From NCBI GenBank assembly GCA_000996605.1, contig LCOP01000020.1:1-12951 (forward strand): a DNA stretch of 12,951 bases, read 5' to 3'. A program made the translations under genes and the position numbers. Under the pieces are notes generated by a model. That model was not told the origin of the DNA. It made no database searches and was given only the letters and a program-made list of their open reading frames with translations. Shown piece by piece: positions 4,861-12,069 of the stretch (the first letter of the stretch is position 1; every line of letters begins with the position of its first letter). Origin of the DNA: Parcubacteria group bacterium GW2011_GWA1_47_8 (GTDB lineage Bacteria > Patescibacteriota > Minisyncoccia > Phycocordibacterales > UBA1550).

Positions 4861-7800
4861 ATGTTAAAAAAGACAATAAAAATTTTTCGCAATAGTTTTC
4901 TCCTCCTAGTTATTTTTAGCGTATCTTTTTCTAATGTTCCTTTTTATATGCTGTCTGGTGCGATTGATTCGTATATTGTTGCGCGCAATGTTGTGGATAA
5001 GTCATGGTATCTGTCGCAGGATGAAAATGTAGTGGATAAATTTACCTCTTATCGCCACTTTGCTGAAAAAGCGAGAATATATGAAGCATACGCGGCAACG
5101 CTCCAGTATGTCGGTGGAGCCGAAGCGAGCGGGAACAGCGCCGCGTACAACGTAGCTCTTACGAGTCTTACTGGTGGGAGTGGAGGCGCTGTATTGGCGG
5201 GCGACCTAGTCATTGTAGCTACGGGTTTTGTACAAACATCCAATTTAAATCCTGGTGTTGGTACTGCTGGCTACACAGAAATAGCAGATCTTTATCAGAA
5301 TGATACTCGTGACGCTAACTTTTCTGTTAACTGGAAAGTTATGGGGGGTACACCTGATACAGCTGTGAACTGTCTTGGAAACGGTGTAACAACTAATGGT
5401 TCCGTTTGTGAAGTTCATGTTTGGCGTAATGCTGATCAAACAACACCGCTTGATGTTACTTCTACGACTGCTCAAGCAAACAACTCTGCTATCCCTAACA
5501 GTCCACCAATCACTCCAGTTACAGCGGGGTCGGTCATTGTTTCTCTTGGTCTTGGGACAGGTGCGGCTGCCGATACCTCCGTTACAGCACCGACTGGTTA
5601 TGGTAACCAAGCGGATATCAGCGTTGATCCGGGGAACGCCGCCACGGTTGGAGTCGCGTCTAAAGTATGGAGTGGTTCTGGAGCAGAAGACCCTGCAGCG
5701 TGGACTGGATGGACAACCACAACTTCCGATTCGTGGGCAGCGGTGACCTTGGCCATTCGTCCCGCAAATGATCCACCAACTATCACCGTTTCTCAGCCGG
5801 ACGGCATAGGGGACACGGTAACGGTTGGCGATCTTTACAATATTACTTACAATCTGGCCGATGCGGATAATGTAGTGACGGCGGCTATGTATTATGATAC
5901 TGACGCAGTCGGATTGAACGGCACAGCGATTACTGGCGCGTGCGCCACGGCGGCTGAGGGCGCGGGGGCTACATGTTCGTGGGACACGACTGGTATGACA
6001 CCGGGAAATTACTATGTGTACGGCATCACCAACGACGGCGTGAATCCTCAAGTGAGCGATTATTCTCCGGGAGTGGTCACTATAAACGCACCTTCACAAG
6101 CTGTCACAATAGGAGTGACTGCTGGTTCAAAAGTGACCACCCTTAATTCTGGCGCGATAAGCCAATACATGAACACGACCACCTGCAATAGTTCTGCGAA
6201 TTGTGCTGCGTTCACTCTCCTACTTTCTTCCGGTTCGGATACTGTTACTTCTATTAAAATAACCGAGACAGGGACGACCAATGCAGTAAATAATCTTTCA
6301 AATCTTGCACTTTTTTATGATACGGATGGGAATTATTCAAACGGCGTGACGGGGCAGTATGGCTCTACCGTTGCCGCGTTTACTGCGGAGACAGCCACTG
6401 TTTCAGGATCGCTCGCGCTTGTAGCGGGCACCACATACTATTTCTACGTTCGGTCTGACCTCATCAACGGAGCAAACGATCCTATCGGTGGCGAGACAAT
6501 AAATTTTCAAATTGCTTCCGGTGCTGACGTGACAACGAGTGGCGCGTCCACAAAAACAGGTGCCCCCGTATCTCTTGCGGGTACGACAACCGTAAAACCA
6601 AACGCAACTGCTGTCTCATATCAGGTAAACAGCGATGGCGCACGGAGTGGATATAGCGCTACGGTCACGGGGAATGGGTTTGGCGTAGCTCCTATCGGTT
6701 CTCGGGGAAACTGTGCTGGCGCGGTGAATACCGGGTGTGTGCAGTTTATCATCGGCGGCACTGCAACGGTGGCAACAGGGGATGTGAATGCTTGGGCGAA
6801 TCGTTCGCTGTCGTTTACGGTTAACGGCGCATTGGCGTCTAATGGTGGCGCGAGTGCGCTTCAGGTGTCTTCGGGGGCACAGGCTGACGCAACACCACTG
6901 ACATTTTATATATACCCGACACTTACATCTGCGACAGATTGTGACAAAGCAGGATTTCCAGTAGGAGCGTTTGGACGTGAGTACGATGCAGGAGATACTG
7001 CTTGTCCAAATACCTTGACCGACGGCGCTATCGTTATAACTGGTGACCATTTTGGAGCGGCGGGCTCCATAACTATTCTTGGCGGAACAGCAACGCAATC
7101 CGCGGTCGCGGCATTTTGCGGTGGTTCAGCATATACGTCCACCTGTACTGCGCTTCGGGTCCCAACATCGCTCGCAAGCAACACCGGCAGTGTCGTTTTG
7201 ACGCGTACCTCAGATAGCAAAACTGATACCCTCGCGGGTTTCAGAGTCCTGCCGCGTATTACTGGATTCACTCCTGCAAGTGCGAGTGAGGGTGGTGCGG
7301 TGACTGTAGATGGTAATCACTTTTGCCAAGGAGCGGGCTGTCCCGGCGCGTTTAGTGCGGGGGTTGATGACGTCGTGTTTACCAGTGCAAAATCAGCAAC
7401 GACGTTTACCAGCTGGACAGCAACGGCCATGGTAACAGCGGTGCCGACGGGGGCTGTGACTGGAGATGTTGTTCTAACCTCAAACAGCTATGCTTCAAAT
7501 GGAAAAAGTTTCACTGTACTTTCTAATACACCCGCTTCACCAACCAGCTTGCTTCAGTGGAAGAATAGTGGGCTCACTCAATCTCTTGCGATTGGCGGAG
7601 CTGCAAGCTCAACTCCTATTTACCTCACTATGATTATGGAGGTTCCGGGAATTTCGGGGGGAACACTGTATCCGCAGGTTGAATACAAGGCAATCGGAAC
7701 GCCATTTACTTGTTCTGGCACAAGCGCGTGTGCGAGTGCAACAGAAGGTACAGGAGTTGCTGGACCGGGACCGGTGGATTGCGGAAATACGATAAACAAT

Positions 7801-8634
7801 TGTGCAATTTCTGTTATACCTGCGGATAATGTATATCATTGGCAAGCGCGCGTAAGACACAATAAGGGAGGCACTGATTATTTCAGTACGTGGGTCTCGT
7901 TTAATGGCGTCGATGAAGGAATGACAGATTTTAAAATTGATACAGTGGCGCCCAGCATAACAAGTGTTTCTTCAGGATCGCCGGGAAGCAACAGCGCAAC
8001 GATTACATGGGACACTCTAGGCGAGATTTCAACGACACGAATAGAATATGACACCGCGGGTACCTTTACGGGCGGGTATGATTGTACGGGGACGAGCGAA
8101 TGTACGGCTCTTACTGATACTTCTCCAATGGTCAACCCTCACAGCGTTTCTCTTTCAAATCTGAACTCTGGTACGACTTATTCTTACCGCGTACGTTCGA
8201 AAGATGCTGCGGGAAATGAATCTATTGGTGGGACAAATACTTTTCTAACATTAAGCAATCTCTCTCCCGCAAAGACAACTCGTTTTCACATAGTCGGGAA
8301 GACGAGCGCTATAACGAATGGGTTGCCACTTTCACAAATATTCTCAATTGTGATGCCAGAAAATGCAACAAGCACAAAGAGTATTTTTGTTGAGCTAAAA
8401 GGAGTCTATACTGCAGGGGCGTCGTCAAAAGATATCGCTGTTCAGATAAATGCCGAGCCTTCTCGTACTTACGTTGTTCCTGCGTCGAGTAAAAGTTTTT
8501 TCAAGATCCTTCACCCCGTTCAGGCGATTGTCGTTGACCCTGAAACAAATACACTTACGGTAACGCCAGAAACAAACACCTCAATAAACATAACTTCTGC
8601 AGATATTGTTGTACAATACTCTTATACGCCATAA
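4861..8634 (+). CDS. Giant multi-domain secreted surface protein (IPT/TIG and FN3-type domains), putative pilus-associated adhesin
   Basis: This is a 1257-residue exported protein. The N-terminus (MLKKTIKIFRNSFLLLVIFSVSF) is a signal peptide or signal anchor. Approximate layout: beta-rich domain 81-302 (VGGAEASGNSAAYNVALTSL to AAVTLAIRPA); Ig-like 303-410 (NDPPTITVSQPDG); beta-domain 413-573 ending TTYYFYVRSDL; three IPT/TIG-like modules at about 587-680, 686-798 (AIVITGDHFGAAGSITILGG) and 798-890 (ITGFTPASASEGGAVTVDGNHF); a domain at 892-1028 with paired cysteines; an FN3-like module at 1029-1132 (APSITSVSSGSPGSNSATITW, TTYSYRVRSKDAAGNES); and a C-terminal module 1133-1257 with KSIFVELKGVYT that resembles the repeats in the secreted protein at 9322. 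Composition is low in Lys and rich in Thr, Ser, Gly and Ala. No LPxTG or other sorting motif is seen. Adhesion is inferred from architecture and pilus-operon position; no ligand can be named. Confidence 0.8.
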   Translation: MLKKTIKIFRNSFLLLVIFSVSFSNVPFYMLSGAIDSYIVARNVVDKSWYLSQDENVVDKFTSYRHFAEKARIYEAYAATLQYVGGAEASGNSAAYNVALTSLTGGSGGAVLAGDLVIVATGFVQTSNLNPGVGTAGYTEIADLYQNDTRDANFSVNWKVMGGTPDTAVNCLGNGVTTNGSVCEVHVWRNADQTTPLDVTSTTAQANNSAIPNSPPITPVTAGSVIVSLGLGTGAAADTSVTAPTGYGNQADISVDPGNAATVGVASKVWSGSGAEDPAAWTGWTTTTSDSWAAVTLAIRPANDPPTITVSQPDGIGDTVTVGDLYNITYNLADADNVVTAAMYYDTDAVGLNGTAITGACATAAEGAGATCSWDTTGMTPGNYYVYGITNDGVNPQVSDYSPGVVTINAPSQAVTIGVTAGSKVTTLNSGAISQYMNTTTCNSSANCAAFTLLLSSGSDTVTSIKITETGTTNAVNNLSNLALFYDTDGNYSNGVTGQYGSTVAAFTAETATVSGSLALVAGTTYYFYVRSDLINGANDPIGGETINFQIASGADVTTSGASTKTGAPVSLAGTTTVKPNATAVSYQVNSDGARSGYSATVTGNGFGVAPIGSRGNCAGAVNTGCVQFIIGGTATVATGDVNAWANRSLSFTVNGALASNGGASALQVSSGAQADATPLTFYIYPTLTSATDCDKAGFPVGAFGREYDAGDTACPNTLTDGAIVITGDHFGAAGSITILGGTATQSAVAAFCGGSAYTSTCTALRVPTSLASNTGSVVLTRTSDSKTDTLAGFRVLPRITGFTPASASEGGAVTVDGNHFCQGAGCPGAFSAGVDDVVFTSAKSATTFTSWTATAMVTAVPTGAVTGDVVLTSNSYASNGKSFTVLSNTPASPTSLLQWKNSGLTQSLAIGGAASSTPIYLTMIMEVPGISGGTLYPQVEYKAIGTPFTCSGTSACASATEGTGVAGPGPVDCGNTINNCAISVIPADNVYHWQARVRHNKGGTDYFSTWVSFNGVDEGMTDFKIDTVAPSITSVSSGSPGSNSATITWDTLGEISTTRIEYDTAGTFTGGYDCTGTSECTALTDTSPMVNPHSVSLSNLNSGTTYSYRVRSKDAAGNESIGGTNTFLTLSNLSPAKTTRFHIVGKTSAITNGLPLSQIFSIVMPENATSTKSIFVELKGVYTAGASSKDIAVQINAEPSRTYVVPASSKSFFKILHPVQAIVVDPETNTLTVTPETNTSINITSADIVVQYSYTP

Positions 8635-8635
8635 T

Positions 8636-9316
8636 ATGAACGAATCTTTTAAGGACAATAAGAAGCGCGTGATTTTTATTATAGCAACCGTAGTAGTCGT
8701 TGTTGCGAGTACCATAGTCTATTACTATGGAAATGGCGACGCTAAACGCGCAATTCTCGGTGGCGCGCGTGTTGTTGAAGAAACAATTAAAATACCGACA
8801 GAAACAACTCGCACGGGCACGGAGGGCTGGTTTCCCAACAAAGATGCTTATAGAGTGCCACTTGTACCGAGGAATAACGAAGAACGAGTGGTCGTTGCCG
8901 GAGCGGTGCTTACCACACATGGGGCGTATCTCACTGCTTTACCTGTTGCGCAGAGTTGGTCACCAGATGTAAAGCTTATATTTATTAAATCATTAGGCAC
9001 TGTTATGGTCGATGGAAGGTCTCTCGGATGGCAAGTGGTGTTTGGGTCAAAGGTAAAAAAGAAAGGATATGAAGTGGTGGTGGAACATGATGTTGTTATC
9101 ACGCAAAAAGAAATCCCTCTGAAGGTCTTTGGGGCTGACGTTCCAGCTAATTTTGCTGAACGTGATGCCGTATGGGCGATCGGGCGTCTCTCTGAAAACC
9201 CTCAATTTATCGGTGCGACAATGACGGGGCTCAATTTTGTATACAATACCGATGCGAAGGCGTGGGATTACGTGATCGCGCATTCGTTTGGCGGGTCGTC
9301 GGTGCGTGTACGATAA
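8636..9316 (+). CDS. Single-pass membrane protein of unknown function in pilus operon
   Basis: This is a 226-residue protein I do not recognise. I chose ATG 8636 (MNESFKDNKKRV), one base after the preceding stop; an in-frame ATG at 8606 would overlap the giant gene by 29 bases. A single membrane helix (about residues 11-30, VIFIIATVVVVVASTIVYYYG) follows a short basic cytoplasmic tail. The rest would be extracytoplasmic, with VVVAGAVLTTHGAYLTALPVAQSW, LGWQVVFGSKVKKKGYEVVVEHDVV and a Gly/Ser-rich tail. There are no cysteines and no catalytic motif I can identify. It sits between two secreted beta-rich proteins and ends 5 bases before the next, so it may anchor or help display them. That is inference from context only. 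Confidence 0.75.
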   Translation: MNESFKDNKKRVIFIIATVVVVVASTIVYYYGNGDAKRAILGGARVVEETIKIPTETTRTGTEGWFPNKDAYRVPLVPRNNEERVVVAGAVLTTHGAYLTALPVAQSWSPDVKLIFIKSLGTVMVDGRSLGWQVVFGSKVKKKGYEVVVEHDVVITQKEIPLKVFGADVPANFAERDAVWAIGRLSENPQFIGATMTGLNFVYNTDAKAWDYVIAHSFGGSSVRVR

Positions 9317-9321
9317 GTTTT

Positions 9322-10599
9322 ATGAAAATCATACGCGCGATATTTTTTATACTCGGATTTGGAGTCATTGCATACTCGGCTTTTGCGGCGGATCAAATCA
9401 AAACCACCGAGCACCTTGTCGGTTCCTCTGACGTATCTTTGATCACCGCAACTTCGACGGGCTTTTCATTCTATGTCGGTGACAACCTCTCGGGTACGGA
9501 CCCGGTAAAGTCTCTTTATTTCACCATCTCCGGCGTGTATACGGGGAACGGAACCCTTGGAGCGACGATTAATAGCGATGCGGCAACGCTCCAGTCCTTC
9601 ACTCTCCCTGATGTGGGGAGTACCCCGACGCCTTTTGAATTGATTTATAAAGACCCCATCAACAAAATCAATCCTCAGTCTGCGGGGGCATACAACTATG
9701 TTTTGGATGTAGCTCCTTCTGGAATCACGGTCTATGGTCTCGGAATTAAAATGACCGAGTCACACCGGTATGCGCCACCGGCGTGTGTTGACGGGTCGCC
9801 CTCGAATGAAAAAGTAAAAACCACCACACATTTTGTCGGTTCCTCCGACGTATCGTTGAGTACCGCAACCTCGACAGGCTTCTCATTCTATATCGGTGAC
9901 AACCTCTCGGGTATTACGAACCCAGTAAAGTCTCTTTATTTCACCATCTCCGGCGTATATACATCTGGCGGTGGCGCCACGATTGGAGCTAAAATCAACG
10001 GTGATACGGCAACTCTCCAAACATTTAATTTTCCGAGTGTGGGCCCCACCCCGACGCCTTTTGAATTGATTTATAAAGACCCCACCAACAAAATCAATCC
10101 TCAGTCTGCGGGTAACTATAATTACATCCTCGACCTTAACCTTGTTGGAATTCTGGTCTACAACCTTGGAGTAACAATGACCGAGTCGCACCAATACAAG
10201 CCGCCACCGTGCGCAGGTATGCCTGCTTTCGGCGATCTTACCTCAGCGGTTTTTGATTCAACAGGAAGCGCTGATGGCGCAGGGTATAATTCCGTGATGT
10301 GGAAGGGGACGCTCGGCGGGCCTGGTGTAAACGAGGGAAAGGTAAAGTTTCAGTTTTCCGCCTCTGATGCGTCTACTGGTCCGTGGACGTATATTGGTGG
10401 TGACCTCTGCTCGTCGGGAGATTGGTTTGATGCGACAACGCCTGGCACTCCTGTTGAGCTAAAAGGGGAGGCGTGTCAAACAGCGTGGAATAACAAACAA
10501 TATTTTCGCTATAAGGTTCGTATCTGCTCAAATAATTGTACAGATGCGGGCACATATACGCCAACAGTGGAGGATGTGGTGGTGAATTGGGCACCGTAG
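9322..10599 (+). CDS. Secreted protein with duplicated beta-rich domain and CPR-type C-terminal module
   Basis: This is a 425-residue secreted protein. ATG 9322 gives a clean signal peptide (MKIIRAIFFILGFGVIAYSAFA, cleavage before ADQ); ATG 9262 would overlap the upstream gene by 55 bases. Residues 24-153 and 163-296 are a tandem duplication sharing VGSSDVSL.TATSTGFSFY.GDNLSG, VKSLYFTISGVYT, PTPFELIYKDP.NKINPQSAG and MTESH.Y. The copies are also close at DNA level. Residues about 300-425 form a different module (FGDLTSAVFDSTGS, VKFQFSASDASTGPWTYIG, QYFRYKVRICSNNCTDAG, PTVEDVVVNWAP) that I associate with CPR secreted and pilus-linked proteins. The repeat resembles the C-terminal module of the 1257-residue protein. 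It is followed by two prepilin genes, so it may be a pilus-tip or surface component; ligand unknown. Confidence 0.85.
   Translation: MKIIRAIFFILGFGVIAYSAFAADQIKTTEHLVGSSDVSLITATSTGFSFYVGDNLSGTDPVKSLYFTISGVYTGNGTLGATINSDAATLQSFTLPDVGSTPTPFELIYKDPINKINPQSAGAYNYVLDVAPSGITVYGLGIKMTESHRYAPPACVDGSPSNEKVKTTTHFVGSSDVSLSTATSTGFSFYIGDNLSGITNPVKSLYFTISGVYTSGGGATIGAKINGDTATLQTFNFPSVGPTPTPFELIYKDPTNKINPQSAGNYNYILDLNLVGILVYNLGVTMTESHQYKPPPCAGMPAFGDLTSAVFDSTGSADGAGYNSVMWKGTLGGPGVNEGKVKFQFSASDASTGPWTYIGGDLCSSGDWFDATTPGTPVELKGEACQTAWNNKQYFRYKVRICSNNCTDAGTYTPTVEDVVVNWAP
9391..9780 (+). repeat. Tandem intragenic duplication, copy 1
   Basis: This is the first of two in-frame copies in the secreted protein gene, offset by about 417 bases from copy 2. 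Long DNA stretches are the same, for example around TCTCTTTATTTCACCATC and in the segment coding for PTPFELIYKDP. DNA-level conservation suggests a fairly recent duplication. Confidence 0.85.
9808..10209 (+). repeat. Tandem intragenic duplication, copy 2
   Basis: This is the second copy of the duplicated domain. It differs from copy 1 by small in-frame insertions (ITN for TD after NLSG, and a few residues after GVYT) and by scattered, largely synonymous or conservative changes. Both copies keep VKSLYFTISGVYT and NKINPQSAG. Confidence 0.85.
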
Positions 10600-10605
10600 G
10601 GGGCA

Positions 10606-10695
10606 GAATATCGAACATGGAACACAGAACACAGAATAATCAATACGGAATTCAGGATACGGGTCGTTCCGCGTTCCGCGTTCCGCGTTCCGCCC
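10606..10695 (+). repeat. Heptamer array VI: joined + and - arms (upstream of PilW/GspJ-like prepilin)
   Basis: The + units are GAATATC 10606, GAACATG 10613, GAACACA 10620, GAACACA 10627 and GAATAAT 10634. After a 24-base spacer come the - units CGTTC 10665, CGCGTTC 10670, CGCGTTC 10677 and CGCGTTC 10684. The stretch GAACACAGAATAAT (10627-10640), followed by TCAA, matches the end of the + arm in front of FHB2 (2769-2782). Confidence 0.85.
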
Positions 10696-11192
10696 AAGCA
10701 GGAATGTCCCTCCTCGAGCTTTTGATCTACATTGCTATCCTCTCCGGTCTCATGGTCGTTATTTCAGACGCGTTTATTATGCTCGCAAAAGGACGCGGGC
10801 AAGCAGAGGCGCGGAGCGAGGTCAATAGTGCGGTTCGTTTTGCGGCGGAGCGCATCAAGCAGGATGTAAAAAATGCGGGAGCAATCTCGACTCCCGTTCT
10901 CGGTACTCCCGCAAATACCCTTAGTTTGACGGTGTCGGGGGTTCCTGTTGTGTATGATATGCTGGGGGGGGCATTGCGACGCACTGAAAACGGTGTTGTC
11001 GCGACGACAACAGGGAGCTTGGTTTCCGTCGATACACCGACCTTTACACGGCTGGAGAATTATAATCCGAATATTGGTGCCAGCGGCGCAACCACAACCG
11101 CAGTGCAGGTGGTGATGACATTTCAATATAATTCGTCGAGTACCGATTGGAGGTATACGGATACTCTTCGTACGACGATTACGTTTAGATAG
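10617..11192 (+). CDS. PilW/GspJ-like type IV prepilin
   Basis: This is a 191-residue minor pilin precursor from ATG 10617. The leader is 29 residues ending in AQAG, followed by MSLLELLIYIAILSGLMVVISDAF, with Gly at -1 (G29), Met at +1 and Glu at +5 (E34). The spine continues as SEVNSAVRFAAERIKQDVKNAGAI, the helix typical of PilW/GspJ-type minor pilins, then a beta-rich domain ending DTLRTTITFR. Upstream in-frame codons back to 10536 lie inside the preceding gene and are unlikely. The leader is largely repeat-encoded: MEHRTQN from the + arm, GRSAFRVPRS from the - arm. A run of eight G (10964-10971) lies in the coding region. With the GspH, PilV and PilX-like genes it completes an H-I-J-K style set. 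Confidence 0.85.
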   Translation: MEHRTQNNQYGIQDTGRSAFRVPRSAQAGMSLLELLIYIAILSGLMVVISDAFIMLAKGRGQAEARSEVNSAVRFAAERIKQDVKNAGAISTPVLGTPANTLSLTVSGVPVVYDMLGGALRRTENGVVATTTGSLVSVDTPTFTRLENYNPNIGASGATTTAVQVVMTFQYNSSSTDWRYTDTLRTTITFR

Positions 11193-11313
11193 AATATAGA
11201 ATATGGGATACGTCAAGAACAGAATATGGAATATAGAATATGGAATATGGAAGAAGGGACTTAGGATACTGGGTTCGTTTTTCTCCAAATTCCAAATTCA
11301 AAATTCCAAATTC
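11192..11313 (+). repeat. Heptamer array VII: + arm and A/T-rich - arm (leader of PilX-like prepilin)
   Basis: The + units are GAATATA 11192, GAATATG 11199, GGATACG 11206, a break, then GAATATG 11222, GAATATA 11229, GAATATG 11236 and GAATATG 11243. Decaying units (GAAGAAG, GGACTTA, GGATACT) run on to 11270. The - arm keeps 7-bp spacing with TTC at 11290, 11297, 11304 and 11311 (units of the CAAATTC type). The first unit starts on the last base of the preceding stop codon. Confidence 0.8.
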
Positions 11314-11730
11314 TACCAAAAAGGTCTCGCAACGCTCCCTACTGTCATCCTTCTTGGAATTGTATCTCTCGTTATTGCGGTGGGGATTACAACGCTTTCT
11401 TTCACGGAGCTCTTCATTTCGCAAGGGAACAGCCAGTCATCCAAGGCGCTCTTTTATGCCGAAGCGGGCGCGCGTGATGCGCTCATAAAGATCGCGCGGA
11501 ACAAGACGTATTTATGCGCAACAACCGATTGTTATACGATTGATTTCAGTACCAGTGGATGTAGTACGGGGAATGATTGTGCCAAAGTTCAAGTGACGGG
11601 GAACGACACCTCAAAAACGGTTACTTCGAAAGGTATTATGAAGGCAAGCACACGAATCCTCCAAGCGACCGTGACTCTCGACACCGACGGTGCGATAACA
11701 GGCACAACATGGAGCGAGGTGACCAACTAG
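11203..11730 (+). CDS. PilX/GspK-like type IV prepilin
   Basis: This is a 175-residue protein from ATG 11203, which lies within a heptamer unit. A 41-residue basic leader (MGYVKNRIWNIEYGIWKKG to SKFYQKG) precedes LATLPTVILLGIVSLVIAVGITTLSF. Gly is at -1 (G41), but +5 is Pro and not Glu, as can occur in PilX/GspK-type minor pilins. The following LFISQGNSQSSKALFYAEAGARDALIKIAR matches the PilX N-terminal pattern (AEAG.RDAL). Four cysteines occur in the C-terminal part. The leader is repeat-encoded: NRIWNIEYGIW from + units and SKFQIQNSKF from - units. It is the last gene of the pilus operon and is followed by a terminator-like hairpin. GspK-like proteins lacking Glu5 typically cap the pseudopilus tip; applying that here is inference. 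Confidence 0.8.
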   Translation: MGYVKNRIWNIEYGIWKKGLRILGSFFSKFQIQNSKFYQKGLATLPTVILLGIVSLVIAVGITTLSFTELFISQGNSQSSKALFYAEAGARDALIKIARNKTYLCATTDCYTIDFSTSGCSTGNDCAKVQVTGNDTSKTVTSKGIMKASTRILQATVTLDTDGAITGTTWSEVTN

Positions 11731-11770
11731 TACCCCGTCCTATTGAATCCCCCAAAAGGATTATTTGACT

Positions 11771-11908
11771 CTGAATTCCGAAACTACCGTATTCTCGTAT
11801 CGTCTTTGCGAGCAAAGCGAAGCAATCTAGGATTATACGTGATAAACTCTGGATTGCTTCGCAGGAGTATTTACTCGCAAAGACGGGGGACTAGAATTTC
11901 GTAATTCA
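11771..11908. repeat. Composite long inverted repeat (REP/MITE-like)
   Basis: The gene-free stretch 11731-12069 contains nested inverted arms. CGTCTTTGCGAG (11801-11812) pairs with CTCGCAAAGACG (11874-11885). GCGAAGCAATC (11817-11827) pairs with GATTGCTTCGC (11852-11862). Imperfect outer arms lie near 11771-11785 (CTGAATTCCGAAACT) and 11892-11908. The inner words resemble the short CGTCATTGCGAG / GAAGCAATC / GATTGCTTCG palindromic repeats I recall as dispersed in many bacterial genomes. No reading frame of note overlaps it. Confidence 0.7.
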
Positions 11909-11925
11909 AAGTATTTGAACTTGAT

Positions 11926-11960
11926 TCCCCGCGGTTTCTGCCGCGAGGAGGTTTATTTTA
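11926..11960 (+). terminator. Terminator-like hairpin after pilus operon
   Basis: TCCCCGCGG (11926-11934) pairs with CCGCGAGGA (11941-11949) with one mismatch around a TTTCTG loop. It is followed after GG by TTTATTTT. It lies about 195 bases after the PilX-like stop and fits a Rho-independent terminator for the + strand operon, with a short, interrupted U tract. Confidence 0.55.
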
Positions 11961-12003
11961 GGAAACTAATTTAAAAACTATTAAAAATTATTAAAAACTA
12001 AGA

Positions 12004-12043
12004 AATTGCGAATAAGGAAGCGACCGCTTCCTTATTCGCAATT
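12004..12043. repeat. 40-bp palindrome A (left of PaaX/Cas2-like gene)
   Basis: The 19-base arm AATTGCGAATAAGGAAGCG (12004-12022) pairs perfectly with 12025-12043 around a 2-base centre AC. The palindrome ends 26 bases before the ATG at 12070 and overlaps the likely promoter -35 region, so it could be an operator, a hairpin end of an element, or both. Palindrome B shares its central 26 bases in opposite orientation. Confidence 0.9.
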
Positions 12044-12052
12044 ATAAATTAG

Positions 12053-12058
12053 TATGAT
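12053..12058 (+). promoter_or_regulatory. Possible -10 box of PaaX/Cas2-like gene
   Basis: TATGAT lies 12 bases before the chosen ATG, which would leave a very short or absent 5' leader. No good -35 is present; the expected position falls inside the right arm of palindrome A. Confidence 0.35.
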
Positions 12059-12069
12059 AAACTTTATGT

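Noticed and set aside
5245..6051. Long minus-strand reading frame opposite the giant surface protein
   Set aside because: It is Arg/Cys/Ser-rich with no domain and is an antisense shadow of a real + strand gene.
8606..8635. ATG 8606 as start of the membrane protein
   Set aside because: It would overlap the preceding gene by 29 bases; ATG 8636 follows its stop directly and gives a normal basic tail before the membrane helix.
9262..9321. ATG 9262 as start of the secreted repeat protein
   Set aside because: It would bury the signal peptide behind 20 residues and overlap the upstream gene; ATG 9322 gives a standard signal peptide.
518..11313. Heptamer arrays as a CRISPR array
   Set aside because: Units are 7 bp, degenerate, directly adjacent and in both orientations; there are no constant 20-40 bp repeats with unique spacers.
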